Under the pieces are notes generated by a model, which had not been told where the DNA came from, ran no database searches, and saw only the letters and a list, made by a program, of their open reading frames with translations. This document shows positions 15,432 through 23,767 of a DNA stretch of 64,000 bases, one piece after another. Within the stretch, counting starts at the first letter, position 1. Each line of letters begins with the position of its first letter. Both the position numbers and the translations under genes were made by a program. The stretch comes from JBCBKL01 sp038521825 (lineage in GTDB: Bacteria > Pseudomonadota > Alphaproteobacteria > Rhodobacterales > Rhodobacteraceae): contig JBCBKL010000002.1 of assembly GCA_038521825.1 (NCBI GenBank), positions 186,001 through 250,000 of the forward strand, written 5' to 3'.

Positions 15432-16256
15432 ATGAAAAAAGCCCTAGCCGCGGCGGCCATTGCCGCCGCCGGAATGGCCTATGCCGGTGAGGACGCTGTG
15501 CTCAGCGTAGAAGGTCAGGACTTCGTCACCAAGACCGCAGCACCGGCACATACCGAAAACCTGTCGGAAATCTATTCCGGCTGGACCTTCCGGTCTAACG
15601 AAACCCAGGCGCTGCAGCTTGACGACTTTGACAACCCGGCTTTCGTCTTTGTCGACCAGGCGATCGATCTTTGGGACGCGGCCGAAGGGTCGGCTGGCAA
15701 GGCATGTTCGTCCTGCCATGAGAATGTCGAAGACTTCGCCGGTTTGCGCACCCAACTGCCACGGGTGGACGATGGCGAGTTGGTCGCGATGGAAGACTTG
15801 GTCAACGAATGCCGGACCGAACGGATGGGCGCCGAGCCGTGGAAGTGGTCGGGTGGCCAAATGACGGCGATGACTGCGCTGATCGGCCTGCAATCGCGTG
15901 GTATGCCGATGAGCGTCTCAATTGACGGTGATGCGGCTCCGTTCTGGGATAAGGGCAAGGAGCTCTACTATACCCGCGTTGGTCAGCTCGACATGGCCTG
16001 CTCGAATTGCCACGAGGACAATTACGGTGTCATGATCCGCGCTGATCACCTCAGCCAGGGGCAGATCAACGGATTTCCGACATACCGTCTGAAGAACGCA
16101 AAACTGAACTCGATCCATGGTCGGTTCAAAGGATGCATGAAGAACATCCGTGCGACACCGTTCAAAGAAGGTGGCGAGGAATTCAAAGCGCTTGAGCTTT
16201 ACCTTGCTTCACGGGCGCAGGGCCTGTCGGTCGAAACGCCGTCGGTTCGCAACTGA
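15432..16256 (+). CDS. soxA: SoxA, diheme cytochrome c subunit of SoxAX
   Basis: 274 residues. ATG 15432 is preceded by GGGGAGGAAACC and opens a Sec signal (MKKALAAAAIAAAGMAYA); the longer upstream frame overlaps soxZ and is rejected. Two heme sites are present: Cys92-Ser-Ser-Cys95-His and Cys190-Ser-Asn-Cys193-His. Cys127 (VNECRTE) and Cys235 (FKGCMKN) are the expected thiolate ligands, the latter being the active-site cysteine that becomes a persulfide. So this is the diheme form, not the single-heme form. A strong terminator follows directly. Confidence 0.96.
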   Translation: MKKALAAAAIAAAGMAYAGEDAVLSVEGQDFVTKTAAPAHTENLSEIYSGWTFRSNETQALQLDDFDNPAFVFVDQAIDLWDAAEGSAGKACSSCHENVEDFAGLRTQLPRVDDGELVAMEDLVNECRTERMGAEPWKWSGGQMTAMTALIGLQSRGMPMSVSIDGDAAPFWDKGKELYYTRVGQLDMACSNCHEDNYGVMIRADHLSQGQINGFPTYRLKNAKLNSIHGRFKGCMKNIRATPFKEGGEEFKALELYLASRAQGLSVETPSVRN

Positions 16257-16260
16257 TTTG

Positions 16261-16289
16261 AACCCCCGGGGGCAGCCCCGGGGTTTTTT
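16261..16289 (+). terminator. Intrinsic terminator between soxA and soxB
   Basis: AACCCC (16261-16266) and GGGG (16268-16271) pair with CCCC (16276-16279) and GGGGTT (16280-16285), with one bulged C at 16267 and a GCAG loop. TTTTTT (16284-16289) follows. It starts 5 bp after the soxA stop and would cut soxB-F expression relative to soxXYZA unless it is leaky or soxB has its own promoter. Confidence 0.85.
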
Positions 16290-16334
16290 GCGCGTAAACA
16301 CATTCAAGTTTATGCATAAGAAAAGGACAACACG

Positions 16335-18032
16335 ATGATCTCGCGGAGAGACTTCCTTCAGGTAGCGATGGCCGGGGCGGCGCTTTATGGTGGCTCCGGT
16401 TTCGGCAACTGGGCTCGGCTGGCGGCGCAACAGGCGCTCACGCAGGACCAGTTGCTGGAGTTCGACACCTTCGGAAATGTCTCACTGATCCACATCACGG
16501 ATATTCACGCCCAGCTCAAACCAATCTATTTCCGCGAACCGTCGATCAATATCGGCGTCGGAACCGCTAAGGGGCTGGTACCGCATGTAACCGGCGCCGC
16601 ATTCCGCAAGCTCTACGGCATCGCAGACCGCACACCTGCAGCCTATGCCTTGACGCATGATGATTTCTCGGCGCTGGCCCAAGCCTATGGTCGTGTCGGC
16701 GGCATGGATCGGGTGGCGACGGTCATAAACGCCATCCGCGCGGATCGGCCCGACGCTTTGCTGTTGGATGGTGGTGACACGTGGCATGGCTCCTACACCT
16801 GCTACCACACGGCAGGGCAGGACATGGTCAACGTCATGAACGCCCTGAAACCCGATGCGATGACGTTCCATTGGGAATTTACGCTCGGTTCGGATCGGGT
16901 GAACGAATTGGTCGAGGGCTTGCCCTTTGCGGCGCTCGGCCAGAACATCTTTGATGCCGAATGGGACGAACCCGCCGAGCTTTTCAAGCCCTATAAGATG
17001 TTTGAGCGTGGCGGGACGAAGATCGCGGTCATTGGTCAGGCCTTCCCCTATATGCCGATCGCCAATCCGCGCTGGATGTTCCCGGAATATAGCTTTGGTA
17101 TCCGCGACGAGAACATGCAGATGATGGTGGATGAGGTCCGGGCCGCAGGTGCAGAGCTGGTCGTTTGCCTCAGCCACAACGGTTTTGACGTCGACAAGAA
17201 AATGGCGAGCGTCGTCAGCGGTATCGACGTCATCTTGTCCGGCCACACCCACGACGCGGTGCCAGAGCCGGTGCAGGTGGGTCAAACCATTATCGTGGCA
17301 TCGGGATCCAACGGGAAATTCGTCAGTCGGGTCGATCTTGACGTGCGTGACGGCCGGATGATGGGCTTTAAGCACAAGTTGATCCCGATTTTCTCAGACG
17401 TCATCACGCCTGATCCCGAAATGGCAGCGCTTATCGATGCAGAGCGCGCACCCTATGCCGACACCCTGTCTGAGGTGATTGGTCGGACTGACTCGCTGCT
17501 TTATCGCAGGGGCAACTTCAACGGCACGTGGGATGATCTGATCTGCGACGCTCTGCTGTCGGAACGTGACGCCGAAATCGCGCTCAGCCCCGGTGTCCGG
17601 TGGGGCCCGACGATGTTGCCCGGCCAGGATATCACCCGCGAGGATATCTGGAACGTCACCAGCATGACCTATGGTGAGGCTTACCGGACAGAAATGAGCG
17701 GCGAATTCCTGAAGGTCGTGCTGGAAGACGTCGGCGACAACCTCTTCAACCCCGACCCGTATTATCAGCAGGGCGGTGACATGGTCCGTGTTGGCGGCCT
17801 TGGGTTCTCTATCGATGTCACCAAGCCGCAGGGCGAACGGATTAGTGATCTGGCGCTGCTGAAAACCGGCGAGGCGATTGATCCGTCCCGCAATTATGTC
17901 GTCGCAGGCTGGGCTTCGGTCAATGAGGGCACCGAGGGGCCACAGATCTGGGACGTTGTTGAGAACCACATTCGCAAACAGGGCACCGTAATGATCGAAC
18001 CGCGCGACAGCGTCAAGATCGTCGGGGCGTAG
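16335..18032 (+). CDS. soxB: SoxB, dimanganese thiosulfohydrolase
   Basis: 565 residues with a twin-arginine signal (SRRDFLQVAMAG). It belongs to the metallophosphatase/5'-nucleotidase superfamily. Metal ligands lie in HITDIHAQ (Asp56, His58), DGGDTWHGS (Asp148), the SoxB-specific HWEFT in place of GNHE, CLSHNG and SGHTHD. SoxB hydrolyses sulfate off S-sulfonated SoxY in the periplasm. Length is normal. It starts 46 bp after the soxA terminator with an AAAAGGA ribosome site and is followed 14 bp later by soxC. Confidence 0.97.
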   Translation: MISRRDFLQVAMAGAALYGGSGFGNWARLAAQQALTQDQLLEFDTFGNVSLIHITDIHAQLKPIYFREPSINIGVGTAKGLVPHVTGAAFRKLYGIADRTPAAYALTHDDFSALAQAYGRVGGMDRVATVINAIRADRPDALLLDGGDTWHGSYTCYHTAGQDMVNVMNALKPDAMTFHWEFTLGSDRVNELVEGLPFAALGQNIFDAEWDEPAELFKPYKMFERGGTKIAVIGQAFPYMPIANPRWMFPEYSFGIRDENMQMMVDEVRAAGAELVVCLSHNGFDVDKKMASVVSGIDVILSGHTHDAVPEPVQVGQTIIVASGSNGKFVSRVDLDVRDGRMMGFKHKLIPIFSDVITPDPEMAALIDAERAPYADTLSEVIGRTDSLLYRRGNFNGTWDDLICDALLSERDAEIALSPGVRWGPTMLPGQDITREDIWNVTSMTYGEAYRTEMSGEFLKVVLEDVGDNLFNPDPYYQQGGDMVRVGGLGFSIDVTKPQGERISDLALLKTGEAIDPSRNYVVAGWASVNEGTEGPQIWDVVENHIRKQGTVMIEPRDSVKIVGA

Positions 18033-18046
18033 AGGAGGCATACGAG

Positions 18047-19282
18047 ATGAAGACATCCCGCAGACGTTTCCTGCAAGGGGCCGCGGCGATTGGCGCTGGG
18101 GCGACCGCAGCAAAGGCTGGCGATCCGCTGATCACCGAAGTGCAGCCATGGGCGCAGGCCCTTGGCGATGGTGTCGATGCGACGCCGTATGGATTGCCGA
18201 TCCGGTTCGAAAGCGACGTGGTTCGGCGCAATGTCGAATGGCTGACGGCTGATACCATCAGTTCGATCAACTTCACCCCGATCCACGCGCTGGACGGGAC
18301 GATCACGCCTCAAGGCTGCGCCTTCGAGCGGCACCATTCAGGCGCAATCGAGCTGTCGAAATCAGACTATCGCCTGATGATCAATGGCCTGGTCGATCAG
18401 CCGCTGGTCTTTACCTATGCCGATCTCGAGCGTTTCCCCCGTGAACAGCATGTTTACTTTTGTGAATGCGCAGCGAACACCGGGATGGAATGGGCCGGAT
18501 CACAGCTGAACGGTGCGCAGTTCACGCACGGCATGATCCACAACATGGAATATACGGGCGTGCCACTGCGCACGATCCTGAATGAAGCCGGGGTGAACGC
18601 AGAGGGTAAGTGGGTGTTTGTCGAAGGTGCTGATGCATCGTCGAATGGCCGGTCGATCCCGATTGAGAAAGCGCTTGATGACGTTCTGGTCGCCTTCAAG
18701 GCGAATGGCGAAGCGCTGCGGAAAGAACATGGCTATCCGGTCCGGCTGGTCGTTCCGGGCTGGGAAGGCAACATGTGGGTGAAGTGGCTGCGCCGGATCG
18801 AAGTCATGGACGGCCCGGTCGAAAGCCGCGAGGAAACGTCGAAATACACAGATGTGCTGGAAGACGGGACAGCGCGGAAATGGACGTGGGAGATGGATGC
18901 CAAATCCGTTATCACCGCACCCAGCCCGCAATCGCCGATCTCGCATGGGGCAGGGCCGCTGGTTATTTCTGGCCTCGCATGGTCGGGCCGTGGCAAGATC
19001 ACCCGCGTCGACGTTTCGCTCGATGGTGGGATCAACTGGCAGACCGCACGTCTCGCGGCCCCGGGCACTGATAAGGCGCTGACCCGGTTCTATCTCGATC
19101 ATGTGTGGAATGGCGAGCCGATGCTGCTTCAGTCCCGCGCGATGGACGAAACCGGGTATGTTCAACCGACCAAGCAACAGCTTCGGAAGTATCGCGGCGA
19201 GAACTCAATTTATCATAACAACTGTATTCAGACCTGGGCGGTCAATGAAAAGGGTGAGGCGGAAAATGTCGAAGTCTCTTAA
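18047..19282 (+). CDS. soxC: SoxC, molybdopterin sulfane dehydrogenase subunit
   Basis: 411 residues, Tat signal (SRRRFLQGAAA). An oxidoreductase molybdopterin-binding domain occupies the first two thirds; the Mo-binding cysteine region is FCECAANTGMEWAG. A Mo-cofactor oxidoreductase dimerisation domain (about 300-400) contains GKITRVDVSLDGG. With SoxD it oxidises the sulfane sulfur still on SoxY, so thiosulfate goes fully to sulfate without sulfur globules. Its end overlaps soxD by 17 bp. Confidence 0.96.
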   Translation: MKTSRRRFLQGAAAIGAGATAAKAGDPLITEVQPWAQALGDGVDATPYGLPIRFESDVVRRNVEWLTADTISSINFTPIHALDGTITPQGCAFERHHSGAIELSKSDYRLMINGLVDQPLVFTYADLERFPREQHVYFCECAANTGMEWAGSQLNGAQFTHGMIHNMEYTGVPLRTILNEAGVNAEGKWVFVEGADASSNGRSIPIEKALDDVLVAFKANGEALRKEHGYPVRLVVPGWEGNMWVKWLRRIEVMDGPVESREETSKYTDVLEDGTARKWTWEMDAKSVITAPSPQSPISHGAGPLVISGLAWSGRGKITRVDVSLDGGINWQTARLAAPGTDKALTRFYLDHVWNGEPMLLQSRAMDETGYVQPTKQQLRKYRGENSIYHNNCIQTWAVNEKGEAENVEVS

Positions 19283-20285
19283 ACTTGGAATTCTGGCGAC
19301 GCTGCTGGCGACAGGATCTTATGCCGATGCTCTGGGTCTTGGTCGGCCCGCGCTGCCCGAAGAGATTGCCGCGTGGGATCTTGATGTCAGCCCCGATGGC
19401 GCGGGCCTGCCGGATGGTTCAGGTGACGTTCTCACCGGCGAAGACCTGTTTTCGGCCAATTGCGCAGTCTGCCACGGCGAGTTTGGCGAGGGTGTCGATA
19501 ACTGGCCTGAACTTGCGGGTGGTTTCGATACACTCGCTGACAAGGACCCCGTCAAGACGGTGGGCAGCTATTGGCCCCATCTTTCGACGACTTGGGACTA
19601 CGTGAACCGATCGATGCCCTTTGGAAACGCGCAAAGCCTGAGCGCGGACGAGGTTTATGCTATTGTGGCGTATATTCTCTATTCCAACGATTTGGTGGAC
19701 GAGGATTTTGTGCTGAGCAACGAAACATTTGCCGACGTCAAGATGCCGAATGCCGGCGGCTTTATCGTAGATGACCGGGTTGAAACCGAGTTCCCGGAAT
19801 TCACGCAAACGCCCTGTATGTCGGACTGCAAGGACAGCGTAGAGATTACCATGCGCGCGCGGGTTCTTGATGTAACGCCTATGGATGAGACAGTCGAGGC
19901 ACAGCCTGCTGCGGTGGCTGAGACCGCAAAGGACGAGCCGGCTGCTGAAGTAGCAGCGATCGATCCGAAGCTGGTTGAACAGGGCAAAAAAGCATTTGCC
20001 AAGTGCAAATCCTGCCACCAGATCGGAGAGGGAGCCAAGAACCGCTCAGGCCCCATCCTGACCGGCATTGTCGGTGCGCCTGCTGGTGCAGTTGACGGGT
20101 TCAAGTACTCGAAACCGATGAAAACAGCGGCCGAAGGTGGCCTGGTCTGGAGCGAGGATGAGCTTGCGGCCTTCCTCACCAAGCCGCGCGCTTACATGAA
20201 AGGCACCAAGATGTCCTTTGCTGGCTTCCGTAAGGAAGACGATGTGACAGCCGTTATCGAATATCTGAAATCCTTCGGTTTGTGA
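19266..20285 (+). CDS. soxD: SoxD, diheme cytochrome c subunit of sulfane dehydrogenase
   Basis: 339 residues from ATG 19266, inside the end of soxC; the frame continues upstream but the signal peptide (LKLGILATLLATGSYA) begins here. Heme sites are Cys66-Ala-Val-Cys69-His and Cys247-Lys-Ser-Cys250-His, with likely Met ligands in RSMPFG and KMSFAG. An acidic, Ala/Pro-rich linker (about 208-235) joins the two cytochrome domains, as in diheme SoxD of Paracoccus. It accepts the six electrons released by SoxC. The stop shares one base with the soxE start. Confidence 0.95.
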   Translation: MSKSLKLGILATLLATGSYADALGLGRPALPEEIAAWDLDVSPDGAGLPDGSGDVLTGEDLFSANCAVCHGEFGEGVDNWPELAGGFDTLADKDPVKTVGSYWPHLSTTWDYVNRSMPFGNAQSLSADEVYAIVAYILYSNDLVDEDFVLSNETFADVKMPNAGGFIVDDRVETEFPEFTQTPCMSDCKDSVEITMRARVLDVTPMDETVEAQPAAVAETAKDEPAAEVAAIDPKLVEQGKKAFAKCKSCHQIGEGAKNRSGPILTGIVGAPAGAVDGFKYSKPMKTAAEGGLVWSEDELAAFLTKPRAYMKGTKMSFAGFRKEDDVTAVIEYLKSFGL

Positions 20286-20980
20286 TGCGCGCTGCGGTCG
20301 TTATCACCCTTGCCGTCCTCGCTGCACCGCTCGGCGCGGATACCCTGGGTGACGTGGCTGTGGGCGAAAAACTGTTCAGCCAATGCAAAGGCTGTCATCA
20401 GGTTGGCCCCGACGCGAAGAACCGGATCGGCCCGCATCTGAACGCGCTCTTTGGACGTAAGGCTGGTGCGCTGGACGACTTCCGATACTCCAAGGCGCTG
20501 GCGCGGGCCGCGTCTGGCGGGTTGGAATGGCATCCGGATACCATCGACGCCTTTCTTGAGAACCCCAGAGCGCTGATCTCTGGTACGAGGATGAGCTATC
20601 GCGGCATGAAGGACCCGCAAGCGCGCGCCAATCTGATCGCGTATCTGCGGACCTTTTCGGACAATCCCAGCGACATACCCGAGGCCGATCCGACGGCAAT
20701 GCCAACGGATCACGCATTAGACCCTGCGATCCTCGCGCTTGAGGGCGATGCGGAATACGGCGCCTACCTCGCCAGCGAATGTACGTCCTGTCACCGGTCG
20801 GACGGGGCGGATGAGGGGATACCCTCGATCACATATTGGCCGGAGCAAGACTTCGTCATCGCGCTTCACGCATACAAAAACCAAACCCGCGCACATCCTG
20901 CCATGCGGATGATCGCGGGGCGGCTCAATGACGAAGAGATCGCGGCACTCGCCGCCTATTTCGCCGACCCGGAGGAATAG
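20285..20980 (+). CDS. soxE: SoxE, diheme cytochrome c partner of SoxF
   Basis: 231 residues. ATG 20285 overlaps the soxD stop by one base (TGATG) and opens a Sec signal (RAAVVITLAVLAAPLGA). Two hemes: Cys34-Lys-Gly-Cys37-His, in a class I c-type fold with GPHLNALFGRKAG and KALARAASGGLEW, and Cys166-Thr-Ser-Cys169-His in a second, shorter domain. It pairs with the flavoprotein SoxF to form flavocytochrome c. The first domain resembles the second domain of SoxD, suggesting an old duplication. Confidence 0.93.
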   Translation: MRAAVVITLAVLAAPLGADTLGDVAVGEKLFSQCKGCHQVGPDAKNRIGPHLNALFGRKAGALDDFRYSKALARAASGGLEWHPDTIDAFLENPRALISGTRMSYRGMKDPQARANLIAYLRTFSDNPSDIPEADPTAMPTDHALDPAILALEGDAEYGAYLASECTSCHRSDGADEGIPSITYWPEQDFVIALHAYKNQTRAHPAMRMIAGRLNDEEIAALAAYFADPEE

Positions 20981-21007
20981 GCGGTCGCACAATTGGGAGG
21001 ATGGACT

Positions 21008-22270
21008 ATGAAATTGAACCGAAGAACATTTGTTGGGGTAGGGATTGCGGCAAGCGCGGCGCTCTCAGCACCGATGGCTGCGGGCCAGGGAACTCCGCGC
21101 GTCGTTGTCGTGGGGGGTGGCGCAGGTGGTGCGACCGCAGCGCGCTACATCGCCAAGGACAGCAAGGGAGCGGTTGACGTCACCCTGATCGAGCCGACCC
21201 GCACCTACTACACCTGCTTTTTCTCGAACCTCTATCTCGGCGGTTTCAAGACAATCGACGATATCGGTCACAGCTATGGCGGGCTTGCCTCTGATTTTGG
21301 TGTAAATGTCGTGCATGATTGGGCCGTTGGTGTTGACCGCGATGCCAAGACGGTGGCGTTGGCCGGTGGTGGGTCTGTCCCTTACGACAAACTGATCCTT
21401 TCGCCCGGTATCGACTTTGTGGACGGATCGGTTCCCGGCTGGGACCTGACCGCTCAGAATGCGATGCCGCATGCCTACAAGGCCGGCTCGCAGACCGAGC
21501 TTCTCAAGGCGCAGATCATGGCGATGCCCGAAGGCGGAACCTTTGCGATGGTTGCCCCGCGCAATCCGTACCGCTGCCCGCCGGGGCCTTACGAGCGCGT
21601 TTCGATGGTGGCGCATCTGCTCAAGCAGACAAACCCGACCGCAAAGATCCTGATTGCGGATCCGAAGCCGAAATTCTCCAAGCAAGCGCTGTTCGAGGAA
21701 GGCTGGCAAAAGCACTATGGTGGCATGATCGAACGGATCGGCCCGGATTTCGGCGGCGAGAACGTGACCGTCGATCCGGCGGCGATGACGGTCGATATCG
21801 ACGGCGAGGTCACCAAGGTGGACGCGTGCAACGTGATCCCGGCGATGAAGGCGGGCCGGATCGCCGAACTTGCGGGTGTGACGGACGGCAACTGGGCTCC
21901 GGTCAACGCGATCGACATGTCCACCAAGGCAGATCCCGATATCTACGTTCTGGGTGACGCCAGCCAGCAGGGCGACATGCCGAAATCGGGCTTCTCTGCC
22001 AACAGCCAGGCCAAGGTTTGCGCCAATGCCGTTCGGGGCGCGTTGACAGGAAGCCGGATATTCCCCGCAAAATTCGCAAATACATGCTGGTCTTTGATCG
22101 AGACCAATGACGGGGTGAAGGTTGGCGCGACATATGAAGCCACTGACGAGAAGATCGCCAAAGTAGACGGCTTTGTCAGTCAGACCGGCGAGGACGCAGA
22201 GCTGCGCGCTGCGACCTATCGTGAATCGGAAGGGTGGTACGCCGGGATCACGTCCGACATGTTCGGCTGA
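21008..22270 (+). CDS. soxF: SoxF, FAD subunit of flavocytochrome c sulfide dehydrogenase
   Basis: 420 residues from ATG 21008, 7 bp after GGGAGG. Tat signal LNRRTFVGVG. The Rossmann motif GGGAGG is at 36-41. Cys70 in TYYTCFFSN is the expected covalent 8-alpha-S-cysteinyl FAD attachment. YRCPPGPYER and NTCWS hold the pair of redox cysteines known from this family, and the FAD-binding C-terminal part ends in GWYAGITSDMFG. With SoxE it oxidises sulfide and reactivates the Sox system. Upstream in-frame TTG 20993 has no ribosome site. Confidence 0.95.
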   Translation: MKLNRRTFVGVGIAASAALSAPMAAGQGTPRVVVVGGGAGGATAARYIAKDSKGAVDVTLIEPTRTYYTCFFSNLYLGGFKTIDDIGHSYGGLASDFGVNVVHDWAVGVDRDAKTVALAGGGSVPYDKLILSPGIDFVDGSVPGWDLTAQNAMPHAYKAGSQTELLKAQIMAMPEGGTFAMVAPRNPYRCPPGPYERVSMVAHLLKQTNPTAKILIADPKPKFSKQALFEEGWQKHYGGMIERIGPDFGGENVTVDPAAMTVDIDGEVTKVDACNVIPAMKAGRIAELAGVTDGNWAPVNAIDMSTKADPDIYVLGDASQQGDMPKSGFSANSQAKVCANAVRGALTGSRIFPAKFANTCWSLIETNDGVKVGATYEATDEKIAKVDGFVSQTGEDAELRAATYRESEGWYAGITSDMFG

Positions 22271-22299
22271 CTTGACTGGTGCGGCCGGGAGGAATTGGG

Positions 22300-22734
22300 A
22301 TGAAACAGTCTCTCTTGGCGTGCCTGGCCGCCACAACCTTGCCCTTCAGCGCCTTGGCGCAGGAGGTGATCACTTACCCGTTCGACGGCTCGTTCGACGA
22401 CGCAGCGTTTGCGGTCGAGTCCGAGATTGTCGGGCGGGGATTGGTGATCGACTACGTTAGCCATGTCGGCGCGATGCTGGAACGCACGCGCGCCGATGTC
22501 GGTTCGGACGTCGTGCTTTTTGATGAGGCCAACAGTTATCTTTTTTGTTCGGCCACCCTTTCGCGCAAGGTCATGGAGGCAGATCCGATGAACCTTGCCC
22601 ATTGTCCGTATGCTGTGTTTGTCGCTGATCGGGGCGGCGAGGTCGTCGTGGGCTATCGCGCCTTTCCCGCAGGCCCCATGCAAGAGGTTCAGGCCTTTCT
22701 CGACGAGATTGCCCGCGCGTCTGTTGAGCAATAG
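22300..22734 (+). CDS. Periplasmic DUF302-domain protein at the end of the sox operon
   Basis: 144 residues from ATG 22300, preceded by GGGAGGA. A Sec signal ends near LAQ (residues 18-20). The rest is a DUF302 domain (FDDAAFAVESEIVGRGLVIDYVSHVG, DVVLFDEANSYLFCSATLSR, NLAHCPYAVFV) with two conserved-looking cysteines, one in LFCSA and one in AHCPY. DUF302 proteins recur in sox and related sulfur loci, but their reaction is unknown to me. It begins 29 bp after soxF, so it belongs to the operon, and stops 9 bp from the convergent soxH. Confidence 0.88.
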   Translation: MKQSLLACLAATTLPFSALAQEVITYPFDGSFDDAAFAVESEIVGRGLVIDYVSHVGAMLERTRADVGSDVVLFDEANSYLFCSATLSRKVMEADPMNLAHCPYAVFVADRGGEVVVGYRAFPAGPMQEVQAFLDEIARASVEQ

Positions 22735-22743
22735 CTCCCGTAG

Positions 22744-23646
22744 TCAGATCGTATCGATGAACCGATATGCCCCACCGTGCGTTTCAATACGGCCGAGCCC
22801 GCCATTTGGCAGGTGAAAGCCGATGACGGGGATCTGGTCGGCTGTCACCTGATCCAGCAAACGCATCCGCGCCGCGATCCCGGCCTCCGGATCCTGATCT
22901 GACCCGGATGGCCATTCGGGGTGGGCCAGCGCGAGGTGGTGGTTTACGACCGCGTCACCCAGCACCATCGCCGGGCCATTTTCGGTTGCGATCTCGAACG
23001 CCATATGGCCCGGCGTATGCCCGAAGCTCGCGTGGGCCATTATACCCGGCACAATCTCTTGCCCGTCTTCGAATACGTGCAGTTGATCGGCAATGGCTTC
23101 AAGCCGACGGGCCGCCCCGACTGCAAAGGTGGCCCGCGCCTCGCCGATTGTGTCGACCGTATTCGGGTCGAGCCAATAGTCGCGTTCTTTCCGGCCGATC
23201 AGATGCCGCGCTGCGGGAAAGAGCGGATCGTCGAAATCATCCAGCACGCCCCATAGGTGATCCGGGTGAGCATGGGTGAAAATGACGTGCGTTACATCCT
23301 CGGAGGCCACATCTTGGGCGTCGAGCGCGTCCAGAAGCGCACCGGCAGACGGCATGAAATCGGGCCCTGATCCGACATCGAACAGGATAACCCGGTTATC
23401 GCTCCGCAGCATCGTCACATTGCAGGGGGGTTCGAACGCGTCGCCTTCGATACCATGCGCTGCAAGAACCGCATCCACTTGTGCCGCAGGCAGATCGCCG
23501 GCGATGAAGGATTTCGGCAGCGTCAGATGACCATCACTGAGCGTGTCGATCCGCGTCCCCGCCACATGCAGCTGGCTGGCCGCATGGCTGTAGAGTGGTG
23601 CAAGCCCAACCGCCGACGCACCAGCTAGAAAACCACGTCTTTTCAT
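22744..23646 (-). CDS. soxH: SoxH-like metallo-beta-lactamase-fold hydrolase
   Basis: 300 residues with a Tat signal (MKRRGFLAGASAVG) and the MBL zinc motif THAHPDH (His125, His127, Asp129, His130), plus GHTPGHM and LGDAVVNH for the remaining ligands. SoxH-type proteins sit at the end of sox clusters and are periplasmic; their substrate is unknown, with thiol or persulfide esters a reasonable guess. Here it is inverted relative to soxB-F and has its own promoter region, with an ATTC-N8-GAAT palindrome 15 bp upstream of its start. That ties it to SoxR control. Confidence 0.85.
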   Translation of the reverse strand: MKRRGFLAGASAVGLAPLYSHAASQLHVAGTRIDTLSDGHLTLPKSFIAGDLPAAQVDAVLAAHGIEGDAFEPPCNVTMLRSDNRVILFDVGSGPDFMPSAGALLDALDAQDVASEDVTHVIFTHAHPDHLWGVLDDFDDPLFPAARHLIGRKERDYWLDPNTVDTIGEARATFAVGAARRLEAIADQLHVFEDGQEIVPGIMAHASFGHTPGHMAFEIATENGPAMVLGDAVVNHHLALAHPEWPSGSDQDPEAGIAARMRLLDQVTADQIPVIGFHLPNGGLGRIETHGGAYRFIDTI

Positions 23647-23658
23647 GATGTCCCCAAT

Positions 23659-23678
23659 ATATTCTTATATTTGAATAT
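23659..23678. promoter_or_regulatory. Candidate SoxR operator upstream of soxH
   Basis: ATATTC (23659-23664) and GAATAT (23673-23678) form a perfect 6-bp inverted repeat with an 8-bp spacer, containing ATTC-N8-GAAT exactly. It lies 12 bp upstream of the soxH start codon and about 90 bp before the divergent FAH gene. It shares the GAATAT half with the soxS-soxV site. Confidence 0.7.
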
Positions 23679-23767
23679 TAACATCGAGTGTGGTCGATGC
23701 AAGCCCATCAATTGACAGGGCATCGCTGGCGTGGGCACATCTCGCACGGTGACTAGGAGGAACCGCG

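Noticed and set aside
21065..22336. 423-codon minus-strand frame opposite soxF
   Set aside because: Antisense shadow of soxF; no family features.
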